Shown here one piece after another: positions 49,389 through 60,349 of a DNA stretch of 64,000 bases. The stretch is from positions 80,353,542-80,417,541 of the forward strand of contig JACMZG010000008.1 of assembly GCA_018340805.1 (NCBI GenBank), written 5' to 3'. The DNA comes from Microvelia longipes (taxonomy: Eukaryota > Arthropoda > Insecta > Hemiptera > Veliidae). The first letter of the stretch is position 1, and each line of letters starts with the position of its first letter. Position numbers and translations under genes: made by a program. The notes under the pieces were generated by a model, which saw nothing but the letters and a program-made list of their open reading frames with translations, had not been told where the DNA came from and did no database searches.

Positions 49389-49721
49389 GGAAGCTTAAGG
49401 AAGGACAGTAAGGAAGCTTTGGTGATTGACCCTACAGTGAGGTACGAGACTAACGATCCTTTACAAGGTGAGAAAGTCCACGAGGAAAAGAAACAGATTT
49501 ACGAAAAGTGTTTAGATTATTATAAAGAGAAATATAGAGACCAACAGGGCGACAGAGAGTTCCGAGTAATAGGACTATGGTTTGGCTCGAGAGGTGCTAT
49601 TCCTACAATAACATCAAAATTCTTCGACGATATGGGAATTGACCCCAAAAAACTGACGCAAATATCTGAGAATATTATTTTAGATTCGTTAGGCATAATT
49701 AATAACCATTTGTATAATTAA
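49389..49721 (+). pseudogene. C-terminal tail of an R2-like non-LTR retrotransposon polyprotein, 5'-truncated
   Basis: An open frame of 110 codons follows an in-frame stop at 49386-49388 and ends at TAA 49719-49721. It reads GSLRKDSKEALVIDPTVRYE, then KKQIYEKCLDYYKEKY, then FRVIGLWFGSRGAIPTITSKF, and closes with a hydrophobic stretch and NNHLYN. These motifs match the C-terminal endonuclease region of R2-related reverse transcriptase polyproteins common in arthropod genomes; the Asp in VIDPTVRYE would be one of the endonuclease acidic residues. The upstream PD motif and reverse transcriptase are missing, lost at the (TA)n tract. There is no proper ATG: a TTG at 49419 is the nearest candidate start. 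It is the best-preserved coding stretch in the window, suggesting a fairly recent insertion, yet it cannot work alone. Confidence 0.78.
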
Positions 49722-49724
49722 TTT

Positions 49725-50630
49725 ATCTAGTTTTAGATATAATGTACAAATTTAATTTTCTGTTTGTTTAACCTAATAATTTATTTTATGTATTTAATTT
49801 TTTTTACTATAGTTTTACTTATTTTATTGTTAATTGTCATGTTTAATGTGATTGATTAGTACGCTGTGTGTTTTAGCAACTCATTGTATATGAGCAGCCC
49901 CACTATGTATTTTTTTTTGTAAATATATTGTGTTTCTCTCTTTTTGTCATTGACTCCTCAGCTTTAATTTATTAACTTATTTATTCTAATATAATTTATT
50001 GTTCTTATTTATTATTTACTACCTATAATTCAACTATCTTGTCGTTACAATATGACATGGTATCCAGCGCTTCTAATTCATTCTCAATAAATAAAGAGTG
50101 TCAAATTCAAATATCATAAGTAACACGGTCGATTAATTGCCCCCTGGTATTATCATGGCATTAACTGCCACATCTCTAAAGTCATATTGAGTTAACACAG
50201 AAACCCTTTCACAATATGACATACTGACATATTTAGTAGCTTATCTCTTGACATTATAATTCTCAGTTGACCTTATAAAGCAAGTCATGTGTGAAAACAG
50301 CATTGCTTTAAATGTTTTCTTCACGTTTGAAACAAGATAGATGTATTGCTTTGTGTAGAATAGTGTCTAGACTCTACTGTGTCAATTTATGTTTTGAAGC
50401 AACGATAAATATTACATTTGTGGTTAAGCTCATAGTGTTGTTTTAGAAAAATATATTTATTGTGTCTTTGAGTTATTTGATTTTGATTTGTAATGTATCA
50501 GCTCAACTGTTATTGTTTATATGTTTAGGAATTGTGGTATCGCGAAATTAATGTTAGTTCGTAACAATAGTTATTTGTGTTTAGGCAGAAAATGAAATAT
50601 TACTGAAAAGTTTAAAATTTGGCTCTTAAA
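49725..50630. other. AT-rich DNA, possibly retrotransposon 3' untranslated sequence at its start
   Basis: No gene or array. The first few hundred bases may belong to the retrotransposon, but no poly(A) or target-site duplication is recognised. AATAAA occurs near 50089. Confidence 0.4.
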
Positions 50631-50644
50631 CTGAAGGCGAGGTG

Positions 50645-50725
50645 TCTAACTAGCTTATCTGGTTAGATCTTCAGCGGGGCACGCCTCTAGTTTTAAGGTA
50701 GCTTAGGTTCAAATCTCTGTCAGAA
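50645..50725 (+). repeat. tRNA-derived SINE head with split Pol III promoter
   Basis: TAGCTTATCTGG (50651-50662) fits the box A consensus TRGCNNARYNGG at 11 of 12 positions, and GGTTCAAATCT (50706-50716) fits box B with one mismatch. The 55 bp spacing suits a tRNA with a long variable arm. The T-stem is largely unpaired and no acceptor stem is found, so it is not a working tRNA; a SINE head or tRNA pseudogene is likely. Its body, if any, runs into 50730-51010 but no second copy is in the window. Confidence 0.6.
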
Positions 50726-50729
50726 CACT

Positions 50730-52325
50730 TGCTTTTTACGCTAAATAGAGTGAACTGATGTTACCTACTCCTTAAAATTAAAGTAGAGCTGGTTCTCAAG
50801 AAGTTAAATAATTGTTGGGGGTCTTCAACATGAAGACCTTACTTAATATCAGGCTTGCCAATTGACAAATTTTAAAGATAAATGCTTGAGAGGCTACCAG
50901 CTCAGTGTTGAAACGATTCTGACAGCTCTGCACTGAGACTCTATAGTGAGACGTGAGACTGCAGAGAAATGTTAATCCTATATACCATACGACAGATCAA
51001 AGTATTTGAATATGCTCATTATGGAGGTAGAGTGAGGGAGATGAATTGTTGAAACTGCATAGGTCTCTTAAGACTGTTTATTAAGACACTATGTCTAGGT
51101 GTCACGAAACTAATGTTAGAAAAATGAAATATAATGAAAAATGAGCAGTTTCTTAAGACTGCTCTCTAACTCAGGAGAACTGGTAAATGTTTTAGCGTTA
51201 TTGAAGTAGTTACTGTTAAAGATGATAAGTCAACGAAAAGTTTCAGTCGAGTCTGTAGTTAAAGTCAGGAGAAAGAGTGTAAGTTGAAATACGAGGTCCT
51301 GGACAGTTGACGGCTCGACATCTCTTCGGCACTGATGATGGCGTAAGCTAAAAGCCGGTTCTGCCTTAATAAAGCAAAAAAAAATATGGAAATGACGGAG
51401 TTGATGGTTTTGTCATTAAAGACATTCCACAGCGTAGTAAAAATATTGAATAAAGGTAACAAAGTTTTCGTACCATTGTTGGAATCATCTTGAAAATCTT
51501 CATAAATTGCCATGTTGTCTGAAAGTTATAATCGGTGTAGATATTCAATTTCCTTTAGCTCAGTTTTCAAGATAATATACCTATGATATAACGGAGGATA
51601 ATCAATTACGATTTTAGTCAAGGCTGTACTAACGCTATGTTTTTCCTATTCCCCCAAATGCTCCGTCCCTATTGGACTTGACATTTTTTACTGGAGCTAA
51701 AAACTTATTAAGATGATTCGCTTTGAATAAATGTTTCGATATCATACTTTAAAAAAACCGATGGTTTCAACCTCAGTTAAAAGAAACATATAGCATAGAC
51801 AATAATTTTCAAATTTTATTTGATTGTATCTATCTCGTAAAAAATGTCTATGGATTATTATTACATTAAATGGCATTACTTAATCTCTCCATTTTGAGTT
51901 GTAAAAATTGTCTCTATGGAACGTATAAATGACATTGCATGGCATGATGAATGTCCCATGTTGTCTCTCTGTAATAACTAAGAGGAAGCAACTAATTGTT
52001 ACTTATTAGCCACATTTCCATGATAGTTAATATGTAACAGGAAGAAATAGAAATGGCAACACTGTTATTCTAGCTATGTATTAGTGTTTACGAGGTAACA
52101 CTGGTTAGTGTTAACCTATGTTTGACGAGCAAGAGTTTATTGTCTGTGTTATGAGGGTCAATAATGAATTAAGCCTTTGTTTGTTCATTGTATGAGTCAA
52201 CACAGATATTTGGTTAGTGCGTTAAATTGGTAACAGTGTTTTTTACTCATTTTATTATGCAGTTTGCAAACAAATGGGTTTATTTTACTTTGAAGTAAGC
52301 AGATTAATTTAGAACTTATCTTAAA
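50730..52325. other. Unassigned DNA
   Basis: Slightly less AT-rich at 50850-51110. The minus-strand open frames at 51265-51548 overlap one another in different frames and show no family motif. No array is seen. Confidence 0.4.
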
Positions 52326-52329
52326 CTTC

Positions 52330-52800
52330 CTTTCACTCCTCGGATTCGCTTCGTTCATTTTTGCTACTTCGGACTCGCTTCGCTCAGGATATAAAAATGC
52401 ATTATTTATAATTAACTTTACCTTTGGACTAAGTAAACATCAATAATTTTTAATCCCACCTGTCGCCCATGCATCTACCTTTTGACCATTCTATACTCTG
52501 CTTTACAAAACTGATCCATTTTTCCATGTTTTATGAATTTTTGAAATATTTGCTGACTCATTAATGGTGTTAAATGACGTCATTGAAAAATTATGCGGAT
52601 AGCATAACCACACCTAAGCATTAATTTTTGTACCATGTTTTAACTCTCTTGCATAAACCCACTGGGAAGTTTGATGATAATAGACACACACTAAGACAGA
52701 AAACTTTATAAAAACCACTAAGAGAGTCTTAAAACACCTGAAACGGATAATTCTGGTGAAATACTGGTTTCGGATTTTTAATGCAAACAATACTTGCATT
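52330..52800 (-). repeat. Composite 5S-type element, minus-strand copy lacking the 5S module
   Basis: Reading right to left: AAATCCGAAACC, CCGTTTCAGGTGTTTTAA (near 52740), GTTTTCTGTCTTAGTGTGTG, GAGAGTTAAAACATGGTACA, TGCTATCCGCAT, TGACGTCA (52575-52582), then the tail GAGCGAAGCGAGTCCGAAG and GAACGAAGCGAATCCGAGG. The section between TGACGTCA and the tail is shortened and the hairpin end is lost. Confidence 0.7.
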
Positions 52801-52841
52801 AACTACCAACTGTATAAATTAGAAAAAGTAAATAGTAATTT

Positions 52842-53200
52842 ATGCTCCAAGGGAGTAAAGAATGCTATTATTTCCCTAAGCAGATTTTACTCCCAAGGTG
52901 CTTACAAGATTTTATTTCCAGACGTTGATTTTATTTTAATACGTTTTGTTGTATTTTTTTTAAATTTTTTTTTTATTGGATCCTCTTATAAATTTAGGGA
53001 GTGCTGCCCCCCAAAGAAATCAATCTTTTTTTTATTATTCTAAAAAACTTATTTTTACCTGAAACGGATTTTTAGCCAATACAATTTTTTTTTTGGTCGA
53101 GTCCCTCTAATAAATATAGGGTTGCCACCCCCCGGAAAAATTACAAATATTAATCGGTCACGTGAATAAATTTAGAGAATACCACACCCCTAAAAAATGG
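52842..53200. repeat. Degenerate direct repeats with CCCCCC blocks
   Basis: Three related lines, each with ATAAATTTAGGG-like then CCACCCC/GCCCCCC-like sequence, lie near 52978-53025, 53095-53145 and 53158-53200. CTCCMAAGGGAG-type motifs also occur at 52846 and 52888, linking this stretch to the hairpin cluster at 53243. Confidence 0.5.
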
Positions 53201-53242
53201 ATATAATTGGTTAAAATAACCCAATAATAGGAAACGTTTTTA

Positions 53243-53347
53243 TTCCCAAGGGAGAAAAAGTTACTTTTTACTCCCAAGGGAGTGAAAAGTAACTTTTTCT
53301 CCCTTGGAAGTGAAAAGTAACTTTTTCTCCCTTGGGAGAGAAAAGTG
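53243..53347. repeat. Hairpin-rich mini-array of CTCCCWWGGGAG units
   Basis: Four CTCCC(AA/TT)GGGAG-type motifs alternate with AAAAGTTACTTTTT or its complement. The best palindrome has 20 bp arms at 53256-53275 and 53278-53297 with one mismatch and only two bases between. Units appear in both orientations, as expected from repeated hairpin inversion. Confidence 0.75.
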
Positions 53348-53349
53348 CT

Positions 53350-54070
53350 TCTTTACTCTATAAAAAGTAGTCGCAATAAACTTTACGTTACACAATGTCT
53401 GGAGATAAAAGAATTTATTATTTACGAAACACTAATTATATTAACTACTAATGGCTGAACGAACATTCCGATGATAGTTTCATCGTCTTCGAACAGCTTG
53501 ATCACGATCACTTTTATTTAATACCTCGTGTCTTTATGCCAGCGGCTTAAGTAAGAATCGGGGTAATAATACAACATTTTCAGTTAAATAGGTTAAACCT
53601 GAACCTTATATATTCTGTGAAACACATGGCTTTAGATAAGGAATAGATAAGCGGCTTGATAGCATTATCTATAATTATCTCATTATTATGTTGGCTAAAC
53701 TGTTTATAAAGCTTTTAACACTGATTAAAGCTTTGCATGCTTAGTATATTTTTTGTTGTTATAGCATATTATGCTAAAAACAAACTAATAACTGAAAACT
53801 TTTGATCGATTGTTAAACTTTGCGTGATGCTTTAATTTGAAAATGAAAGATAATAGAAAAAAATGTATGCAAACAAATTTAATTTAAAGAGACTTTTGCT
53901 CTAAATAAAGTGCACTTAAAAAGAAATAGTCATAAAACACTCTTTTATATTGGAGTAAATATTATTAAAAATATAAAAATTTCGTATAATTAAACAAGGT
54001 GGTCTAAAAGTCGCCCTCTCTTTAATCGTTTCAGATAAATTATGTATAGTAAAGATAATCTACTAATTCA
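53350..54070. other. AT-rich DNA without a recognisable feature
   Basis: Nothing supportable. Confidence 0.45.
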
Positions 54071-54077
54071 TTTGATA

Positions 54078-54167
54078 CCACCGAGTTTTGCAAAAAAATC
54101 ATGAATAGTTGACACAATATCATTTGTTACTACTGAGTTTTGCAAAACATGAATAGTAGACACAATT
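54078..54167 (+). repeat. Two tandem terminal fragments of the TTGTGCGAGAG family
   Basis: ACCGAGTTTTGCAAA...ATGAATAGTTGACACAAT is followed at about 54131 by ACTGAGTTTTGCAAAACATG and AATAGTAGACACAAT. Both stop before the GTGCGAGAG block. Confidence 0.65.
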
Positions 54168-54599
54168 TACTGCAATGTCTTTCTAGGGTGTTGCGATCAA
54201 AATAAGGATGTTGGGCGACACTTTGTAATTTTAAGTTAAATGTATTTTTTTCTTCCATATATCGATTTATGAACCAAAATTACTATTTTCTTTTTGAATT
54301 TTGTCCCTCTAAAAAAGAGGGGAAAACTCGCTTATTAAATTGTTAAAAATAAAATTTATTGTTGGTGTTTTTTGTTTGTCGGGTAAATTAAATTAAATTA
54401 AAATTAAATTAAGTATATGTTTTATACTTAATTTTAACTTAAAAACTGAAATTATGTTTTAAAACATTTTAGACATGTTTCTCTATCTCTAATCATCATA
54501 TCTCTGGACATGTTTGCTCTTATTAAGTTGTATTCTCTCTCCGTCTGTCGAAAAACCTTCTTTTTGTAAGTCATGTAAGTGTGTTCTTTCTAAACTCTT

Positions 54600-54623
54600 T
54601 ATATATATATATGTATATATATA

Positions 54624-54702
<79 letters not shown>

Positions 54703-54708
54703 GTATAC
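54600..54708. repeat. (TA)n microsatellite
   Basis: Alternating TA with a few AATA shifts and an ACGTATACATA end. Confidence 0.9.
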
Positions 54709-54711
54709 ATA

Positions 54712-55745
54712 TATATCTGAGAGTTTGAGTTTGTTCTATATTTAGCAGCGTGTTGAAAATTAAGGGAAACATATTCTTTATTTTTTTGTAAAAAGAACTA
54801 ATAAATATTAGTTAGTTTAGAAGAAAAAAATCTTACAAAAATATATTTTAGAATCATAAATTGTTATTTGGAGTATGTAAGAACTTTGACAAAAATAGGT
54901 GAAACTTGAAGTTAAGCACGTATTTTTTAAGGTAAATCCGGTAGAAATGTGTGTAAGCACGGAGGTACGAAAAAACTTACCAAAAGTCATAATAACTGAT
55001 ATGAGGGTGTGTGAAAAATCAGGTAATGTCAGGTGTCGTGCGTTTACCTATCTACCTTCTTTATTGTGTCTATTATGTCCTAACTAATAGTAGGTAAGAA
55101 GGTAAACAATGTTTTATAGTTTTTGTGTCAAGTCACTTATTTTATGCGGTTTATTTTGACAGGTTTAGTTAAAAATTAAAGTAAACTTATTCTGATACCT
55201 TACGAATTTCTGTTAATTGTCAAGTTTTTATTTAACATTCACGGGAAAAAATCTGAAAGGAAAATTCAATTATTAACAATATGAATAAATTAAAATAAAA
55301 CTAAATGCTGAAAAATTTTGATAAAAAACTTTTTGGTTTACGTTTATACTCTTTTTGCTCAATAGAAGGAAAAGTTTTCCGACATAATTTATTTAAATGA
55401 ATAAAAATGCGTAACAGGTAGGATATAGAATAGAATGGTAATGAGGAAGGGTAGAGTAGGCTGGAACTTGTAAAGAATCAAATTTAGGGGCTACTCGCTT
55501 TAAAAAGGCCTTCTTTGAATTTATGTTGTTTGAAAACTTTTGAAACAGAATTTGTTTCAACTTTTATTGTTAAGCAAAAGTTTAGTTGTAAATAATGTAA
55601 TTGAGACTTATCATTTACCAAAAAAAATATAAATATTTGATAGCTTTTTATAATTTATAAAAATGAAGCCAAAATTTATAATGTCTATCCTGATTCTCAT
55701 TTTTAACTATAGAAATATAAAAAAATTTACCTTATTTTCTGATAA
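54712..55745. other. AT-rich DNA without a recognisable feature
   Basis: A 62-codon frame at 54899-55087 shows no family motif. A weak inverted repeat (TTTACCTATCTACCTTCTT near 55043 with AGTAGGTAAGAAGGTAAAC near 55089) overlaps its end. Confidence 0.4.
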
Positions 55746-55749
55746 TGGT

Positions 55750-56215
55750 TATTTTCTATAGTATGTAGTAAGCTAGACATTGATAGAAACAAGAGTTTTC
55801 TATAGTATGCAGTGAGGTAGACAGAGATAGTCAATAGTTTTTTTATATTATGTAGAAAGCTACATAGAGATTGATTCAACAGCTTTCTATGGTATGTAGT
55901 AAGCTAGACAGAGATAGAGTCAATAGCTTTCATAGTATGTTGTAAGCTAAGCAGAGATAGTCAATAGTTCTCTATATCATGTAGTAAGCTAAACAGAGAT
56001 AGTCAATAGTTGTCTATATTATGTAGTAAGCTAGACAGAGATAGTCAATAGTTTTCTATATTATGTACTAAGCTAGACAGAGATAGTTAATAGTTTTCTT
56101 TATCATGTAGTAAGCTAGACAGAGATAGTCAATAGTTCTCTATATCATGTAGTAAGCTAGACAGAGATAGTCAATATTTTTCTATAGTATGTAGTAAACT
56201 GGACAGAGATATCTT
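55750..56215. repeat. 42 bp minisatellite, 11 copies
   Basis: Units of 41-45 bp run from TTTTCTATATTATGTAGTAA through GCTAGACAGAGATAG to TCAATAG. Early units (55750-55930) are most diverged; the later six are nearly uniform apart from an alternating TATTATG/TATCATG variant. Confidence 0.92.
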
Positions 56216-56219
56216 TGAT

Positions 56220-57340
56220 ACTCGACAATTTCCGTTTAGGTTATTGACAAAAGTTTTAATGAAGGCTTTTTCTCTAAATTTGCTACTTCAAAGAATTGTT
56301 TGCAAAATGGAAATGAAGTCCACTCAGACCGTCATGTTAGGAACAGCTAAAAAGACTATTTTGATTCTTATTCACTTATTCAGAAAGTAGAAAATGTATT
56401 CAAACGTATAAGTATTTTCTTTATCAAATTGGTTCATCCAAGAAAGTCAAGTTCTTCCCCATTGTCTATAGCTTTGTCTGTAAGCTTTACGATTTGAATA
56501 TACATTAGATTGCAAATTCTTTAATCTTTTAAGTTTATCTTTTTGAACGACAACATTAACTATTAACCTTTTTTTGTGAGCTTAAAGTAAGCATATTCTC
56601 CTTGTATTTTTATTTTAAAAAAATGTAGTTATAAAAGCTTTTTTAGAAAAATTTGTTTCTTAGCCAAGACATTCTCTTTGTGTTGTATAATTTATTCCTA
56701 ATGAAAAATGTATATAGCTATAATTCTTAGTGTATAGTTACTTGTACAAAAGACTCAAAGTCGCAGTGCAAAAGGTTTTACACCTACCCTCACAATTAAT
56801 TAATAATAATAGTGTATAGTCATATTATATGTTTATATACTTAATTTAAAGAAAATATGTATCTTTATAAATATGAAATAGAATTACTTTTTTTTTATTA
56901 TCGTCTCTATTTTTTTTTGAACTCATAAATGATAAGGTCGAATATGCAATACAATACTTAGTCATTGTACTTTGCCATGAAAACCCCGTTATCTGTTTCC
57001 CAGATAAATAAATTAAATATAAATAAAAGAGAACACTTTCTGATATTTCACTTATCATAATTCAACACATTTTTTTATAAAAAAAATGTAAAAGTTGTTT
57101 TTCCAATAAGAGGCGAAAGTTCAGATGAACTTATATCAGATTTGTAATTAGTAATTAATTTTTTTTTATTATAAACAATTTTACTTTGCATATTTTTAAG
57201 GTGAGAGAGTGTTTTATTTAACATAATGCATTCGACACCCAATATTCTTCACAAGTTTTCTTTTCTGACTCTAAAGATCCCAAAATGTAAATGAAACATA
57301 AATCATTCGACCTCATGTCGGTGCTGGAGGTCGCGTCGCT
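56220..57340. other. AT-rich DNA without a recognisable feature
   Basis: No gene or array. The minus-strand open frame 56846-57058 shows no family motif. Confidence 0.45.
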
Positions 57341-57342
57341 CC

Positions 57343-57344
<2 letters not shown>

Positions 57345-57398
<54 letters not shown>
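57345..57398. repeat. (TA)n microsatellite
   Basis: Pure alternating TA, about 54 bp. Confidence 0.92.
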
Positions 57399-57402
<4 letters not shown>

Positions 57403-57897
57403 CCTTAAATATATTCTTGATCAGTAAAACCCCTCCCTCCAAAAATATTACATCCTATATAATATTTATATGCTTATTCTTCTTTAAAAATCTATTCTTG
57501 AATGCATACTTTGAACCATAACATAGGACATCTATATGACACATTTGCATTGCTCTAAATAGGCAGCCTGTATCGGTACTACCTCACAGTGTACTTATAA
57601 CTTTCTCTAGTGGCGATGAACTCTTTGATTATTATTTTGTCATCTTTCACTGTAAAAAGGTAAAGTTTATCGACCCTAGAAATTCACATTGTGTTGCTAA
57701 TAGCTTTTTTAAATCCACATGTGTACCAGTGTACGCTAAGTGTGCTATTTTATAAGTAATATACGAGTTAGTAGTGCAGTGTACGTAGAAGGTATTATAA
57801 AATAAATTTGATAGTGAATTTGTTAATTAGTATTATATTTGCTGACCAATCATCTTAGAAATCTTATATTCATTATCTTTGAAAATTATATTTTTAC

Positions 57898-58039
57898 TTT
57901 TCCTCATTTATACCGTAGGTAAATAGGAAAAGTATTGCGTTTGCACTAATAATCTGAAACTGCGATTTTAATTAAACTATCCAATTCAGGTATTTTTAAA
58001 ACTTCCTGGGCGGTGCTATCAAAGTATCTGTCTGTTAAC

Positions 58040-58125
<86 letters not shown>

Positions 58126-58790
58126 ATGTATATATGTGTGTGTGTATGTGTGTATTTCTTCTAGTTTCGCTATTCAAACAGGATTTTTTCTATGATGTCA
58201 TTAACCATTAAGTATGACTTATGAAAATATTAAAAAATTGTTTAATAATTTCTTGTGAAATTTGGCACGCATTTAATCATATTTTAGAACCTTGCGTGAA
58301 GTTTCATCTCTTTATTAGCATTATAGCATTAGTTAAATTTAATTAAAATTACCTGTAGGTTTTCAAAAATTAAAAATCTGAATGAATGAATGATTACAAT
58401 GTAAGTACTTGTAAGTACATTAGTACAATCGCATTCCGTCACAAAATTTATTTACAACAATCACATATTTATTAGTATCATAATAGTTGAGATAGATAAA
58501 TAGTTGAGTTGAAGTTTGGCATGTATGCATTTCTTTATACAATAAACAAGAATATAAAGTTCCATTTCAAAACGGCCTGTATATGTATATCTACTGTTTT
58601 TATCGCATCACCTTTGATAATGAGCATCGTCCGAGTGATTAAAACTGATGTTTTTTATCCCTGGATGAGCAAAGTAAAATTAAAGATGTACTAAATTATG
58701 AATTAGACGTTTTTCATATTGTGTGGGCGCGCGAAGCAAGTCCGATATAGTGAGGAATTGTTCCGATGTACCGCGTACCCTATTGTTACT
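57898..58790 (+). repeat. Composite 5S-type element, near complete, with an internal (TA)n expansion
   Basis: 5' hairpin TTTTCCT (57898-57904)/AGGAAAA (57925-57931); middle section interrupted after CTGTCTGTTAACATG by a TA and TG microsatellite (58041-58154); ATGATGTCATTAACC in place of TGACGTCA; a badly decayed 5S-like region (58600-58670); tail with GCGCGAAGCAAGTCCGATA and GAGGAATTGTTCCGATGTACC up to CCCTATT. It is the third independent near-complete copy. Confidence 0.78.
58041..58154. repeat. (TA)n-(TG)n microsatellite inside the composite element
   Basis: It lies exactly where other family copies have CTGTCTGTATGTGTGTGT, so it probably grew from that short alternating run. Confidence 0.85.
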
Positions 58791-58794
58791 ATCT

Positions 58795-59170
58795 TATCTT
58801 AGCAATTACTATATTATCTTATAAATTACCATTTTATTTTACTAATTACAGATTTAATTTAAGCAATAATCATAACGTCTTATAATTTACGTTGTAATGC
58901 CTGTACTATGTTAATTTACCAAAAAAATTCTTACCTTACGAATTACCATCTTATCTCGCGACAGTAAGGTAACAGGTGGTTTAAGGTGATAGACTTATTC
59001 TCCGCCTACCTCTGTTTTCCATCCATCTCATTGATGCTTTTACTACGCATATCTTTTTTTGTTAATTGTTTCTTATTTTTATTTAATTTCTTTTTCAGGT
59101 ACGATTATTTTACTTGATGATCAGTAGACGTAAAGGTATATAATTTTATTTATAGTAATATAAATTTTAT
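58795..59170. other. AT-rich DNA without a recognisable feature
   Basis: Repeated AATTACNATNTTATCTTA wording (58790-58960) suggests a very decayed short tandem repeat; nothing more is supported. Confidence 0.4.
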
Positions 59171-59174
59171 TGTA

Positions 59175-59185
59175 TGTATAATATA

Positions 59186-59250
<65 letters not shown>

Positions 59251-59300
59251 GAAAATTAATACTGAATTATATATAATATATATATATATATATATATTAT
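59175..59300. repeat. (TA)n microsatellites around a short unique island
   Basis: Two TA tracts flank GAAAATTAATACTGAATT (near 59251). Confidence 0.88.
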
Positions 59301-59358
59301 ATTCAGTTTATACACCTTACTCAATTTTGGTAGTCGGTCAGTAATAAATAAACAGATT

Positions 59359-59408
59359 ACTTAGCCAACGTTTCGGCGACTATAATAAGCCATCATTCAG
59401 GGCAAAAC
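59359..59408 (-). ncRNA. Hammerhead-ribozyme-like motif beside a TA tract
   Basis: Minus strand: GTTTTGCC (59408-59401), CTGAATGA (59400-59393), TGGC, a short stem closing with GCC, GAAAC (59374-59370), GTT (59369-59367), GGCTAAGT (59366-59359). GTTTTGCC and GGCTAAGT can form helix I (seven pairs, two of them GU, with one mismatch), and GGC/GCC form the base of helix II. The core CTGAATGA has one base more than CUGANGA, so an unmodified copy may be inactive. The arrangement matches the motif at 39493-39534 and the GAAACGT core known from Penelope-like elements. Confidence 0.42.
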
Positions 59409-59409
59409 T

Positions 59410-60040
59410 AAAACATTCAAAAACAGAAACATCAGAAGTTCTGTTTTATTTTTAATTTTCATTCTATACAAGAAGCACCAAAAAAACTTTTCAAGAATTT
59501 CAGTCGAATTGAAAATTTTAATCGAAAACTTTTTTACAAAAAGTTCACTTCTGACAGGTAAAAACCCCAAGTTTAGTTTTAAAAAGAAAAACCTTTTTAA
59601 ATTTTCATATTTCAATACGTTTTCTAAGGGTGCATATTAAATTATTTTTTTCACTCTTAAATTAAAAAACAGAAGCATAAAAATAATAATTATTACTCCC
59701 CGAGAAAAAAGAAAACTGTCAAAATTTTGGGAAACTCATTTATTAAAATCTGTGCTTATTTTTATTTTTCATTAAATATTTATTAGATCGCTAATGCGTT
59801 TTTACCGCAAAAGATTTTAATTTTTTTTCTTAGCTTAACAGGGATTTATAAAAATTCAATCCCTTCCTGCAACTTAAGGTATACTTTTTTAATTTATTTT
59901 CTATATTTTCTTGCTTTAATAGCCGCTGTTTTTAGGGCTACTTAGACAGTAAGGGATTTAGGTGCCTTGCCTTAAAGTGTAATAAATCAATTTTTTAAAA
60001 CTTATTTAATATTTATTATTTAGCAAAATACTACTGATGA
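59410..60040. other. AT-rich DNA without a recognisable feature
   Basis: The minus-strand frame 59397-59615 starts inside the hammerhead-like motif and has no family motif. It could be a Penelope-like flank, but no reverse transcriptase or GIY-YIG motif is seen. Confidence 0.4.
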
Positions 60041-60046
60041 ATCTTG

Positions 60047-60345
60047 TAGTCCAAGAGCCGGACCTGAAAAATGGGACTCATTTTTTGCTACTTGAAATCA
60101 AATTTTTCTGAAAATACACCTTAAATTATAAAGTAAAAACATGGTCTTCCCATCCAGCGAGGAGCATATGATTTCGCATGCTCAAAATTGTATAAAATCG
60201 CTCAATTTTCAGTTTTTATGAAATGAGTGGTTGCCCGAGGGTCGCCAACTAAATATGAATATTACTTTTTTAAAGGTGATAAAATGTTCTATAAATCGAG
60301 TTTAATCATCAAAATCGGATGACTACAACCTAAGTTATGGCTCTT
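60047..60345 (+). mobile_element. Half copy of the TA-ended inverted-repeat element
   Basis: TAGTCCAAGAGCCGGACCTG at the start, then ACTCATTTTTTGCTACTTGA, AAATTTTTCTGAAAATACAC and GCTCAAAATTGTATAAAATC follow the left arm of 5128-5816 to its turning point (GGCTCTTTC). The second arm is absent. Confidence 0.7.
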
Positions 60346-60349
60346 TCAC

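Noticed and set aside
49419..49721. Reading the R2-like frame as an intact host gene starting at TTG 49419
   Set aside because: The family motif begins upstream of 49419, there is no ATG, and the rest of the polyprotein is missing; a truncated retrotransposon fits better.
51265..51548. Minus-strand frames of 82 and 60 codons
   Set aside because: They overlap in different phases and show no domain, signal peptide or splice context that I can defend.
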